From: Anaerolineales bacterium
Lineage (GTDB): Bacteria; Chloroflexota; Anaerolineae; Aggregatilineales; J027
Direction of reading: 5' to 3'
DNA length: 64,000 nucleotides
Assembly: GCA_020634155.1 (NCBI GenBank)
Contig: JACKCI010000001.1
Location: forward strand, 1-64,000
In this document: positions 40,990-49,153 of the stretch, in pieces
How the letters are laid out: each line of letters begins with the position of its first letter
Position numbering within the stretch: position 1 is the first letter of the stretch
Translations under genes and position numbers: made by a program
Notes under the pieces: generated by a model
Database searches by the model: none
What the model was told of the DNA's origin: nothing
Seen by the model: only the letters and a program-made list of their open reading frames with translations

Positions 40990-41991
40990 GTGACGATACC
41001 CGAACCACCGATTCGCCCAAGTGATACCCAACCCCGTAGGGCCGTAACTGTCCAGCCCGCACCACCACCGGATTGGTTCACGCCGATTGATCGGGGTAGC
41101 TTGTTGGCTCCTGAAGACGAGATTAAAGGCACACCCTGTCTGATGAGTGCAGTGGTGATGTTGATGACAGCGTGCTTGTGCGTTGGGATTGTGGGGTTGA
41201 GTATGGTGGCTGGCTATCGGGATGAGCTAAGGGCCATCCGCACCCAAGAGGCCCAAGACTTTGCAGAGACAGCGGTAGTACAATACGACCTTGCGCTCCA
41301 AAATCAAGACAATGGCTTCTATGAGTTGGCCTATGACCGCTTGGCATGGATAACCACCCGCCAGCCTGATTACCAAGATGCGGCTCAACGGATGCAAGCA
41401 CTAGCGGTGGCACTGGCGGTTTCGCCCACACCTAGCCCGACGGATGCCCCTGCTGTCACGGAGACTCCCACACCCAGCCCAACGCCCGAAGTCTCGGCAA
41501 CGCCAACCGTCTCCCCAATCGAACAATACTATAGCAATGCCGTGAAATACTATAATTTTGGGCGTTATGAAGAGGCTATTGAGTGGTTGCAGATTGTGAT
41601 TGATACTGACCCCACCCATCAGCGCAGTGAGATTGACCGCATGTTGTTTGACTCGTATATCAAACAAGCTCAGATTTATTTCCGCGCCCAAAATAGCCCA
41701 TCAGAAGATGGCCCAATGGGGTTAGCGGGGAATCAACTGGCACGCGGTATAATCTATACTAACCAAGCGATTGCGTTGCACCAAGCCAACCCTAGCGTGG
41801 GTAACTGGAATGATATTCCCCATACCGAGGCTTATATTGCTGGTTTATTCCAGACTGCCCGTAATTATGTGGAAAGTGGACAGGCCGACTTAGCGCGGAC
41901 GGCCCTTGATGAATTGTGCGCGTTGAACTGCAATTGGGAGTATTTCGGTCTAAGTGTGCGTGATTTGCGTCAACAAGCAGGGCTAAACTAA
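40990..41991 (+). CDS. membrane-anchored TPR protein with Pro/Thr-rich linker
   Basis: This 333-residue protein starts at GTG 40990. It has a Pro-rich cytoplasmic N-terminus, one TM (about 52-78), a helical segment, a Pro/Thr/Ser linker (about 140-178: SPTPSPTDAPAVTETPTPS) and a TPR-like repeat region (about 180-330; SNAVKYYNFGRYEEAIEWLQIVI). The repeats should face outside the membrane. Function is unknown. It is followed by an ECF sigma factor gene on the same strand. Confidence 0.78.
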   Translation: MTIPEPPIRPSDTQPRRAVTVQPAPPPDWFTPIDRGSLLAPEDEIKGTPCLMSAVVMLMTACLCVGIVGLSMVAGYRDELRAIRTQEAQDFAETAVVQYDLALQNQDNGFYELAYDRLAWITTRQPDYQDAAQRMQALAVALAVSPTPSPTDAPAVTETPTPSPTPEVSATPTVSPIEQYYSNAVKYYNFGRYEEAIEWLQIVIDTDPTHQRSEIDRMLFDSYIKQAQIYFRAQNSPSEDGPMGLAGNQLARGIIYTNQAIALHQANPSVGNWNDIPHTEAYIAGLFQTARNYVESGQADLARTALDELCALNCNWEYFGLSVRDLRQQAGLN

Positions 41992-42020
41992 AAGTGGCGG
42001 ATTTTTTGAGGCATTTGAAC

Positions 42021-42039
42021 CTGCATAACGAATATGCAG
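42021..42039. promoter_or_regulatory. palindrome upstream of the ECF sigma gene
   Basis: A perfect inverted repeat CTGCATA (42021-42027) / TATGCAG (42033-42039) with a 5-base centre lies 22 bases before the sigma factor ATG. The wider sequence TGAACCT...GTAGA loosely resembles an ECF-type promoter and could be autoregulatory. There is no T-tract, so it is not a terminator. Confidence 0.3.
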
Positions 42040-42060
42040 TAGACTAGGTAATAACGGGCT

Positions 42061-42681
42061 ATGGCACCCAGAAGAAAGCTAATCAGTGTTACAGAGGACG
42101 TGCAACCTATGAGCAGCGATGGTGAACTTATATGCCAACTACGTGAACGTGACCTGAGCGCCCTCGGCGAGTTATTTGAGCGATACCGTCATCAAGTCTA
42201 TCGTATTGCGTTGGCGATTGTGCGTAACCCACAGGTAGCTGAGGATATTTTACAAGATTGTTTCTTGAAATTGCACATTTATGCCCACCGTATTGACCCG
42301 GAACGGCCCCTAATGCCTTGGTTGTATCGGGTCACGGCCAACCTTAGCTATACCTTTGTTTCGCGGCACTTACGCCGTAGCGCAGATTTAGATCAGGTTT
42401 CTGAGCAACTCTCTGTATCTGGCACATTAGCCCCTGACCGCATTACTGAACGCAAAGAACTCAATAGCGATATTCGACACGCCATTGAGGGTTTGAGTGA
42501 TAACCAGCGCGTTGTGGTTATCCTGCATTATCTGGCTAACATGAGCATTCAAGATATTTCAGAGGTACTCGATTGTCCGGTTGGGACGGTTAAGTCGCGT
42601 TTGCACTATGCCCGTGAAAATCTGCGCCATCAACTCAGTTCGATGGATCGAATTCCGGAGTTAGCTCATGGATATGCTTAA
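42061..42681 (+). CDS. ECF-type RNA polymerase sigma factor
   Basis: This 206-residue sigma factor has region 2 (about 30-100: LGELFERYRHQVYRIALAIV, AEDILQDCFLKLHIYA, PLMPWLYRVTANL) and region 4 (about 140-195: LSDNQRVVVILHYLANMSIQDISEVLDCPVGTVKSRLHYAREN). It directs RNA polymerase to a special promoter set. The start could be ATG 42061 or the in-frame ATG at 42109 (MSSDGEL). The following gene overlaps its end by 14 bases and may encode its regulator. Confidence 0.93.
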   Translation: MAPRRKLISVTEDVQPMSSDGELICQLRERDLSALGELFERYRHQVYRIALAIVRNPQVAEDILQDCFLKLHIYAHRIDPERPLMPWLYRVTANLSYTFVSRHLRRSADLDQVSEQLSVSGTLAPDRITERKELNSDIRHAIEGLSDNQRVVVILHYLANMSIQDISEVLDCPVGTVKSRLHYARENLRHQLSSMDRIPELAHGYA

Positions 42682-43051
42682 TCAACTACAAAAATTTGTC
42701 ACCCCAGATCAAGACGCTGAAACCAGCAAAGCCGTCCAGACTGCGTATCCTTCGCAGGAGCCTGCAACACCACCGTCGGTGCTGTTGGAACGCTTATTAG
42801 CCCAAGCTGAAGCCATGCCCCAATTGCCACCAGTTGGTGCTGAAATCCCCTTTCGTCAAACGGAGGTGGAGGAAGCGGTATGCCCAGTAGCCACCCATGA
42901 TAGCACATGGTGGCGCTATCTGGTTAGCAAGCGCCAAAAGGCTACGGAGCGTCTTGAGCGGGTTCAACGCCAAAGCTCGCGTGAGTCTTACCGTGCCCGC
43001 ACCGAATATAATTTGCGCCAAGCGGCAGGGAATGCCCTGAAGCCACGCTAG
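42668..43051 (+). CDS. unknown protein coupled to the ECF sigma factor (candidate regulator)
   Basis: This 127-residue protein begins MDMLNQLQKFVTPDQD, overlaps the sigma gene by 14 bases and is surely co-translated. It has a disordered-looking, Pro/Gln-rich middle (about 25-70) and a highly basic helical C-terminus (about 85-127, many Arg, Lys, Gln). It has neither a TM nor a zinc-binding HxxxCxxC motif, so it is not a classical anti-sigma factor. Position suggests control of the sigma factor, but nothing in the sequence proves it. Confidence 0.7.
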   Translation: MDMLNQLQKFVTPDQDAETSKAVQTAYPSQEPATPPSVLLERLLAQAEAMPQLPPVGAEIPFRQTEVEEAVCPVATHDSTWWRYLVSKRQKATERLERVQRQSSRESYRARTEYNLRQAAGNALKPR

Positions 43052-43085
43052 TCCATTTCGGTCTATCTGAGAATCTGCAACAATT

Positions 43086-43112
43086 AACCGGAGCAACCCA
43101 CTCCGGTTTTTT
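43086..43112 (+). terminator. rho-independent terminator after the sigma factor operon
   Basis: Stem AACCGGAG (43086-43093) / CTCCGGTT (43101-43108), loop CAACCCA, followed by T residues to 43112. It lies 34 bases after the stop of the sigma-coupled gene. Confidence 0.88.
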
Positions 43113-43161
43113 GTATACTGGCATTATTGTTTCATTGTAATGTTGTAAGGGGTCGCCTATC

Positions 43162-44646
43162 ATGCCCGCACCGACTGTCTTGTTATTTAACCCCATTAGC
43201 ACCTCTCCCGGTAAACAGCGCCTGCCGATGTCCCTCTTGGCGATTGCGGCTGTGATTGATGCCGACTATACGCCAGAAATCATCGATGGCAACCTCATTG
43301 CTGACCCAGCTACCCATATTATCGAGCGAGCGAAGGCTACCAACGCACGTCTATTGGCCGTTACGGCGATGCCGGGGCCGCAATTGCGCCAAGCCTATGA
43401 GGTCTGCCAGCGCGTCAAAGCCGAGATGCCCAGCCTTGTGATTCTGTGGGGGGGCTATTTTGCCACTCATCATGGGCAAGTTTGCTTAGAAAGCGGTCTA
43501 GTCGATTATGTGATTGAAGGCCAAGGTGAAGCCCCGTTTCGCAAGTTTGTAGACACGTTGCATCATGGCGGCTCCTTTGCCGATGTGCCGAGCCTTGTCT
43601 GGAATGACAGTGGGCATATTCGAGTCAACCCGCGTGCGCCGATGGTGCCGCTGGATAACCTGCCTCTGTACCCCTATCACCGCGTCAACATGGCGGACTA
43701 TCGCGGTAAGAGCTACCTCGGAGATGCCGTACTCAGTCACCATACCAGTTTTGGCTGCCCCTTCGCGTGTAGCTTCTGCGCGGTGGTTAAGCTGGTCAAT
43801 CAGCGCTGGTTGCCGGAAAGTCCGGCCCGTGTGGAAAAAGTTACACGCATGATGGTCGAGCAGTATGGCGCGGATGGCATAGAATATCACGATATGGACT
43901 TTTTCGTCAGCGAGTCGCGGGTAGCGGAGATTGCCGAGCGCATCACCCCCCTCAACATCAACTGGTGGGGCTTAGGGCGGGTCGATACCTTGTCCGATTA
44001 CGATGATGCGACATGGCAGAAGGTGAAGCAATCGGGCTGCAAGATGATTTTTATGGGGGCGGAGAGTGGCTCACTGGAAACCTTGAAAATTATGAATAAA
44101 GGTGGGAGCAGCAATCCAGAGAAAACGCTGGCAATTGCAGGCTATATGAAACGCCTTGGCATTGTACCGGAGTTTAGCTTCGTGATGGGCAATCCACCTG
44201 ACCCAATGGCGGATATTGAGAACACCATTAAATTTATCCGCAAGTTGAAACAGATTAACCCCACCGCCGAGTTGATTCTCTATATTTATACGCCCGTACC
44301 CCATGACCGCAGCGAATTATTACGGGTGGCCCAAGAACTCGGCTTTAAATTTCCCCAAACCCTAGCCGAGTGGGTTGACCCTGAGTGGGAGACTTTCGCC
44401 CTAAGACGCGACCCTAATACTCCCTTCTTTAAAGACAACGCCCGTCGTAAAATCCGCGACTTTGAAACGGTCATCAATGCCTACTATCCAACGGTTACGG
44501 ATATGCGCTTGCGGGGTACGATGCGGTCTTTCCTCAAAACGCTCTCTGGTTGGCGCTATAAGCTGGAGTGGTATCAATGGCCCTATGAACTTAAGGGATT
44601 ACAGCGCCTGATTCACTATCGGCGGCCTGAGACAACAGGCTTCTAA
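43162..44646 (+). CDS. B12-binding-domain radical SAM protein
   Basis: This 494-residue protein has an N-terminal cobalamin-binding-like Rossmann domain (LLFNPISTSPGKQRLPMSLLAIAAVI, VTAMPGPQLRQAYEVCQRV, ILWGGYFAT), a radical SAM core with C-x3-C-x2-C (FGCPFACSFCAVVK) and barrel segments DMDFFVSESRVAEIAERI and MGAESGSLETLKIMNKG, plus a C-terminal region of about 120 residues. Members methylate or rearrange lipid and natural-product substrates, and the substrate cannot be told from sequence. It stands alone between two terminators. Confidence 0.88.
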   Translation: MPAPTVLLFNPISTSPGKQRLPMSLLAIAAVIDADYTPEIIDGNLIADPATHIIERAKATNARLLAVTAMPGPQLRQAYEVCQRVKAEMPSLVILWGGYFATHHGQVCLESGLVDYVIEGQGEAPFRKFVDTLHHGGSFADVPSLVWNDSGHIRVNPRAPMVPLDNLPLYPYHRVNMADYRGKSYLGDAVLSHHTSFGCPFACSFCAVVKLVNQRWLPESPARVEKVTRMMVEQYGADGIEYHDMDFFVSESRVAEIAERITPLNINWWGLGRVDTLSDYDDATWQKVKQSGCKMIFMGAESGSLETLKIMNKGGSSNPEKTLAIAGYMKRLGIVPEFSFVMGNPPDPMADIENTIKFIRKLKQINPTAELILYIYTPVPHDRSELLRVAQELGFKFPQTLAEWVDPEWETFALRRDPNTPFFKDNARRKIRDFETVINAYYPTVTDMRLRGTMRSFLKTLSGWRYKLEWYQWPYELKGLQRLIHYRRPETTGF

Positions 44647-44651
44647 AAAGC

Positions 44652-44679
44652 AAATCCCCTCGCAACGGAGGGGATTTTT
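44652..44679. terminator. bidirectional rho-independent terminator
   Basis: Stem AAATCCCCTC / GAGGGGATTT (44652-44661 with 44668-44677), followed by T on the plus strand and matched by A residues on the left. It lies between the convergent radical SAM gene and the frameshifted lipoprotein gene, and can serve both. Confidence 0.85.
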
Positions 44680-44681
44680 GT

Positions 44682-46752
44682 TTAGCGATAGGAGCCGAAT
44701 ACTTCTGTCAGGGGAATATCCTCTAACACCTCAAAGGAAGCAAGGAAGGGTGCAAAGATTTGGCTCTGGGCTTCATCGAATTGCTCGGTAGGGGCTTGGG
44801 TACGAATAAAGACCCATTCATCCTCCAGCGGTACCAAATAGTAGGCTTGGGTCATATCTTCAACGACTTGGGTCACAGTCCAGACAATCACCGTCGGGTT
44901 GACATCCTCATCAAGGCGGGGGCGGGTATCAGGAGCAATGCTCAACAGCGCTCGTCTGGGATTGGTGGCATCGCTCACAATACCTTGCTCGACCAGTGTC
45001 TCTGGTGTCCCGCGAATGATGAAAATTTCACTCGTGATAACCTCATCAGCAGCAGGGATGCTGACCGTCAAGCCATCATTCTCATCCACCTCAATCGTTG
45101 TATCGGACGGATAGTCAAATTCTAGTCCAACGATAGCCCCTTCGTAGCGCTCTGGTTCACCAGTAGGCCGTAGCGGTTCAGTGGTTGGGGTGTCAGTCGG
45201 CGTCGGTGTGTAGGTGGGTGTATCCGTTGGGGTGTCGGTTGGCGTCGGTGTGTAGGTGGGTGTATCCGTTGGGGTGTCGGTTGGCGTCGGCGTGTAGGTG
45301 GGTGTATCCGTCGGCGTGTCGGTTGGCGTCGGCGTGTCCGTTGGGGTGTCGGTTGGCGTCGGCGTGTAGGTGGGTGTATCCGTCGGGGTGTCGGTTGGCG
45401 TCGGCGTGTAAGTGGGTGTATCCGTCGGCGTGTCGGTTGGCGTCGGCGTGTAAGTGGGTGTATCCGTCGGCGTGTCGGTTGGCGTCGGCGTGTAGGTGGG
45501 TGTATCCGTTGGCGTGTCGGTTGGTGTCGGCGTGTAGGTGGGTGTATCCGTTGGGGTGTCGGTTGGTGTCGGCGTGTAGGTGGGTGTATCCGTTGGGGTG
45601 TCGGTTGGCGTCGGTGTGTAGGTGGGTGTATCCGTCGGCGTGTCGGTTGGTGTCGGCGTGTAGGTGGGGGTATCCGTTAGTGTCGGTTGGCGTCGGCGTG
45701 TAGGTGGGTGTATCCGTTGGGGTGTCGGTTGGCGTCGGCGTGTAGGTGGGTGTATCCGTTGGGGTGTCGGTTGGTGTCGGTGTGTAGGTGGGTGTATCCG
45801 TTGGGGTGTCGGTTGGTGTCGGCGTGTAGGTGGGTGTATCCGTTGGGGTGTCTGTCGGCGTATTGGTTGGTGTATAGGTCAGGGTCGGGAAGGTGGCAGG
45901 TTCTAGATTCTCAATTGAGCCACCAATCACGTTCAAAGTATCAATGCTCACAAAGCCGCTTTGACGATTGCCATTGGCGTCTTCATATTCAACCCGTACC
46001 CATTGCCCATCAGCGCTAATCTCAGACACTTCAACAATCGTTGCCTGATTCAGAGTATCTAAGACCGGATAGGTGTCATCGGGGCCAAGCCGCACCTCAG
46101 TATCGCCTGTGGCAACCTGCGCTTGAGGCGTTGAGGGAGTCGCTGTACTGGTTGCCGTAGGGGTATCAGTTGAGGTAGCGGTGTTGGTCGCGGTCGGCGT
46201 TGCACTGGGTGTATCGGTCGGTGTGTTCGTCAGGGTTGGGGTGTTGGTCGGTGTATCTGTTGGGATGGTCGTATTGGTTGCGGTCAGCGTTGCACTCGGT
46301 GTATCGGTCGGAGTAGCGGTACTGGTCGCAGTGGCTGTCTCCGTCGGTAGTGGTGTCTCAGTAAGGGTTGCAGTCGCGGTTAGTGTAATAGTAGCCGTCT
46401 CAGTTGGCAGGGGCGTTTCGGTGAAGGCTTCGGTGGGTGTCGGCGTGTCGGTTGGAAGTGGTGTCTCTGTAGGTGCCTCGGTGGGAGCGACTTCTGTCGG
46501 AGGTAGTTCAGTAGGCGAAACTTCAATCGGTGTCGGGGTATCGGTATCAGGTAGGCTTTCAGTTGGTGGCGGTTCGGTTGGGCTGGACGCAGGTTCAACT
46601 TCAGTTTCAGTTGGGGCTAAAGCAATAAGTGTTTCTTGATGACGGGCTTCTTTGGTTTCGGTTTGCTCAGGTGGGGCGATGGTGGCGATACCACTCTTGC
46701 AAGCTGTCAAGAGCAGCAGCAGCATCAGCCAAAATCCGCGTCGGTTCAACAT
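44682..46752 (-). pseudogene. SH3b lipoprotein with Thr-Pro repeat linker, frameshifted in the repeat array
   Basis: The gene starts at ATG 46752 with a lipoprotein signal (LMLLLLLTACKSG). It continues through a long Thr/Pro/Glu linker, an SH3b domain (TEVRLGPDDTYPVLDTLNQATIVEVSE) and a repetitive TPTDTPTYTPTPTD linker. A 2-nt loss at about 45679-45680 moves the frame, and the altered frame stays open through the repeats to a stop at 45193. In the original frame the linker leads into a C-terminal domain (IPAADEVITSEIFIIRGTPE to the stop at 44682). Adding two bases restores a single frame of about 690 codons. It is either a real mutation, slippage-based variation or a sequencing error. Confidence 0.8.
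45190..45870. repeat. tandem array of about fifteen 42-bp units
   Basis: The unit encodes TPTDTPTYTPTPTD on the minus strand; on the plus strand a typical core is GGTGTATCCGTTGGGGTG. Units differ at a few third positions (CGTC/CGTT, GGCG/GGGG). One shorter 30-bp unit lies near 45320-45350 and one unit is 2 bases short (45671-45690). The array is open in several frames on both strands, so many spurious ORFs appear over it. It encodes the linker of the lipoprotein gene. Confidence 0.92.
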
Positions 46753-46880
46753 ATGAGAATACTCCCTAAAATAAACTCGCGCAGTTTGAGTATACCCGAT
46801 GCACAGGGGGACTCAAAATTGCGCCATGGCCTGAATTTTAGTACGATTCACGCAATGAGATGAAGGTAAGGATAGCCATT

Positions 46881-48137
46881 GTGAGTACCTTAGATGCCCA
46901 TGAACAGCATTTAGCGGTTTTGAACCGCTTGGTTGAGGTCAGCCTTGTCCTCAATTCTAGCCTATCGATTGACCGCATTTTGACCCAATTGATGGATGCC
47001 ACCACCACCATTTTAGAAGCCGAATCTGCTTCTGTCATTTTGCGAGATGTGAATACCCATGAGTTGCATTTTCTAGCCATGCCCACCAACTCAGCCCATT
47101 CTGAAAAATTGGTCCGCATTCCTGTTCCGATGGAAGGCAGTATCGCAGGGTCAATTATCCGCGAAAGCAAGCCAATTGTATTGAACGATGTCACCCAAGA
47201 CCCCCGCCACTATCGGGACGCTGATGCCAAAAGTGGCTTCCAAACGCGCTCATTGCTTGGGGTACCCATGCGGATTAAAGACCGTGTGGTAGGCGCGTTG
47301 GAGGCGGTCAATAAGATTGGCGACCATTGGGCAGAAAATGACCAATTCTATCTGGAGATTTTGGCCTCCCAAGCCGCCATTGCACTGGAAAACGCTCAAC
47401 TGGTGCAGAAATTACAAAAGGCCAATGATGAACTGGCCCAACTCGATAAACTCAAGAGTGACTTCATCGCTATCGCCTCGCATGAGTTACGTACCCCACT
47501 CGGCGTTATCATGGGGTATGCCAGCTTCTTAAAAGAAGAGGCTAAGGGCGAACTCAGTGACCATGCCACCGCAGTATTGAATAGCGCTCTACGGATGCGG
47601 GATTTGATTGCGGATATGACCAACCTACGCTTCTTAAATCTGGGCGAGTCAGAATTGATGCGTGAGGCCGTCTCGTTGGCGCAGTTAATTGACCTTGCCA
47701 AAGGCGATACACTGTCAGTGATTGACACCAAAGGTCATCAATTGAGTATTGAAATGCCCGATGAGGATTTAGCCCTTGATGTTGACCGCGCCAAAATTCT
47801 GCTGGCAATCAACAACATCCTAAACAACGCCGTCAAATTCACCCCTACGCCCTTTGGCAAAATTACGGTGCGGTGTACCACCCGTACCGATGAGGTGTGG
47901 ATACAGATTAGCGATAACGGGGTGGGTATCCCCCAAAAGGATTTAGATGACATCTTCAAAGCCTTTTACCAAGTCGAAGACCACATGACCCGTCGTCATG
48001 GAGGGATGGGGCTTGGCTTGGCGATTGCCAAATCGGTCATTGAGGCACACGGCGGGCGTATCTGGGCCGAGAGCGATGGGCCAGATAAAGGCTCGACCTT
48101 TATCATTAGCTTGAACTGCTCAAAGCAGGAAAACTGA
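46881..48137 (+). CDS. GAF-domain sensor histidine kinase
   Basis: The kinase of about 418 residues has an N-terminal GAF domain (about 10-165; LLGVPMRIKDRVVGALEAVNK), a short coiled coil, HisKA with the phospho-acceptor His in IASHELRTPLGVIMGY and HATPase_c (NNILNNAVKFTP, DNGVGIPQKDL, GGMGLGLAIAKSVIEAHGG). There is no TM, so it senses a cytoplasmic signal. GTG 46881 with AAGGA at 46868-46872 is preferred; ATG 46860 is the alternative. No response regulator is adjacent, making it an orphan. It overlaps the convergent holB gene by 32 bases. Confidence 0.92.
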   Translation: MSTLDAHEQHLAVLNRLVEVSLVLNSSLSIDRILTQLMDATTTILEAESASVILRDVNTHELHFLAMPTNSAHSEKLVRIPVPMEGSIAGSIIRESKPIVLNDVTQDPRHYRDADAKSGFQTRSLLGVPMRIKDRVVGALEAVNKIGDHWAENDQFYLEILASQAAIALENAQLVQKLQKANDELAQLDKLKSDFIAIASHELRTPLGVIMGYASFLKEEAKGELSDHATAVLNSALRMRDLIADMTNLRFLNLGESELMREAVSLAQLIDLAKGDTLSVIDTKGHQLSIEMPDEDLALDVDRAKILLAINNILNNAVKFTPTPFGKITVRCTTRTDEVWIQISDNGVGIPQKDLDDIFKAFYQVEDHMTRRHGGMGLGLAIAKSVIEAHGGRIWAESDGPDKGSTFIISLNCSKQEN

Positions 48138-49110
48138 GCAACAACACTTCGACTAAGAGACGGGTGTTGACATTTTGCTGCAATTGCGTGATCGCCTCAC
48201 GAGTAGCCTGTAATGCTGTATGAGCGCTATCAGGGCTGAGACTGCGTGCCGCTGTTTCGAGCATGGGTTGATGGTCAATATTGATGATAGGGGCCGCGGC
48301 TTGCGAGGTCAACAATAACACGTCACGCCAGTAGGTGAGCCAGTATTCAAGGTTGAGCAGTAGGTTATCTTTATCTTTGGCAAGGGCTTCTGCGGCTTGG
48401 AAACGATTGACCCGTTGGGGGTTGCTAATGACTTGTTCGAGTGTAACAAGGGCGGACTCTCTAGCTTCCAACTCATTGGGGTCTTCAGCCATCCGAATGG
48501 CCCAGCCAATGCGCCCACCAGCCAGTCTTGCAATCAATGTCAACTGCTGGGGGTTATGGTTGGGAAAGCGTGTATGGAGCGCTGACTCGACTTGCTCAAA
48601 AGGTAATAGGCGTAGGTTCAGTATCTGGCAGCGCGAATGGATGGTGGGTAACAAACGGTCTGGATATTCTGCCGTCAATATCAGCACCACATTATAGGCA
48701 GGCTCTTCGAGCGTTTTAAGCAAGGCATTTTGAGTAGCGGGATTGGCTTCATGAAAGCGTTGCAAAATAGCTATCTTATGCGTGGCTTCATAGGGGCGCA
48801 GCGCCAATGTTCGTTGCAAATCTCGAATCTGGTCGATTTTCAGGGTGCCACCAACCCGCTCGGCCTCGACTAGGCTGATGTCAGGATGAACATCGCGGCT
48901 AATCAGTTGGCAAGAACGACAGCGCCCACAAGGGGGATTATCATTGGTACAGTTCAGCGCCATTGCTAAAGCACGGGCAAGGGTGGTCTTACCAATTGAG
49001 GCCGGACCTGTGATTAAATAGGCATGACGGGCGCGTTGGTGATACAGTGCTTGTTGAAGTTGTTGTACAGCCCATTCGTGTCCAACAACTGGCCAGTGTG
49101 AATTGGTCAT
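48106..49110 (-). CDS. holB: DNA polymerase III subunit delta-prime
   Basis: This 334-residue clamp-loader ATPase has Walker A GPASIGKTTLARALA, the zinc module C-x8-C-x2-C-x2-C (CTNDNPPCGRCRSC), a Walker B-like region and the sensor 1 segment NALLKTLEEPAYNVVLILTAE. It helps load the sliding clamp during replication. ATG 49110 (MTNSHWPVVGHEWA) with GGAG upstream was chosen over 49125. It converges with the histidine kinase gene with a 32-base overlap. Confidence 0.94.
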   Translation of the reverse strand: MTNSHWPVVGHEWAVQQLQQALYHQRARHAYLITGPASIGKTTLARALAMALNCTNDNPPCGRCRSCQLISRDVHPDISLVEAERVGGTLKIDQIRDLQRTLALRPYEATHKIAILQRFHEANPATQNALLKTLEEPAYNVVLILTAEYPDRLLPTIHSRCQILNLRLLPFEQVESALHTRFPNHNPQQLTLIARLAGGRIGWAIRMAEDPNELEARESALVTLEQVISNPQRVNRFQAAEALAKDKDNLLLNLEYWLTYWRDVLLLTSQAAAPIINIDHQPMLETAARSLSPDSAHTALQATREAITQLQQNVNTRLLVEVLLLSFPALSSSS

Positions 49111-49153
49111 GTTTTTTACTCCCACAGATGATTCTAGCTTAGGAGTTTAATCG

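Noticed and set aside
41401..41691. Minus-strand ORF opposite the TPR/Thr-Pro protein gene
   Set aside because: It has no RBS, its composition follows the sense gene, and no domain is seen.
45190..45870. The repeat array as a CRISPR
   Set aside because: Units are contiguous with no unique spacers and encode a Thr-Pro linker. No cas genes are present.
45185..46019. Plus-strand ORFs rich in Cys, Trp, Tyr and Val over the 42-bp repeat array
   Set aside because: They are by-products of the repeat being open in all frames. The sense gene is the minus-strand Thr-Pro lipoprotein. No RBS or domain supports the plus-strand frames.
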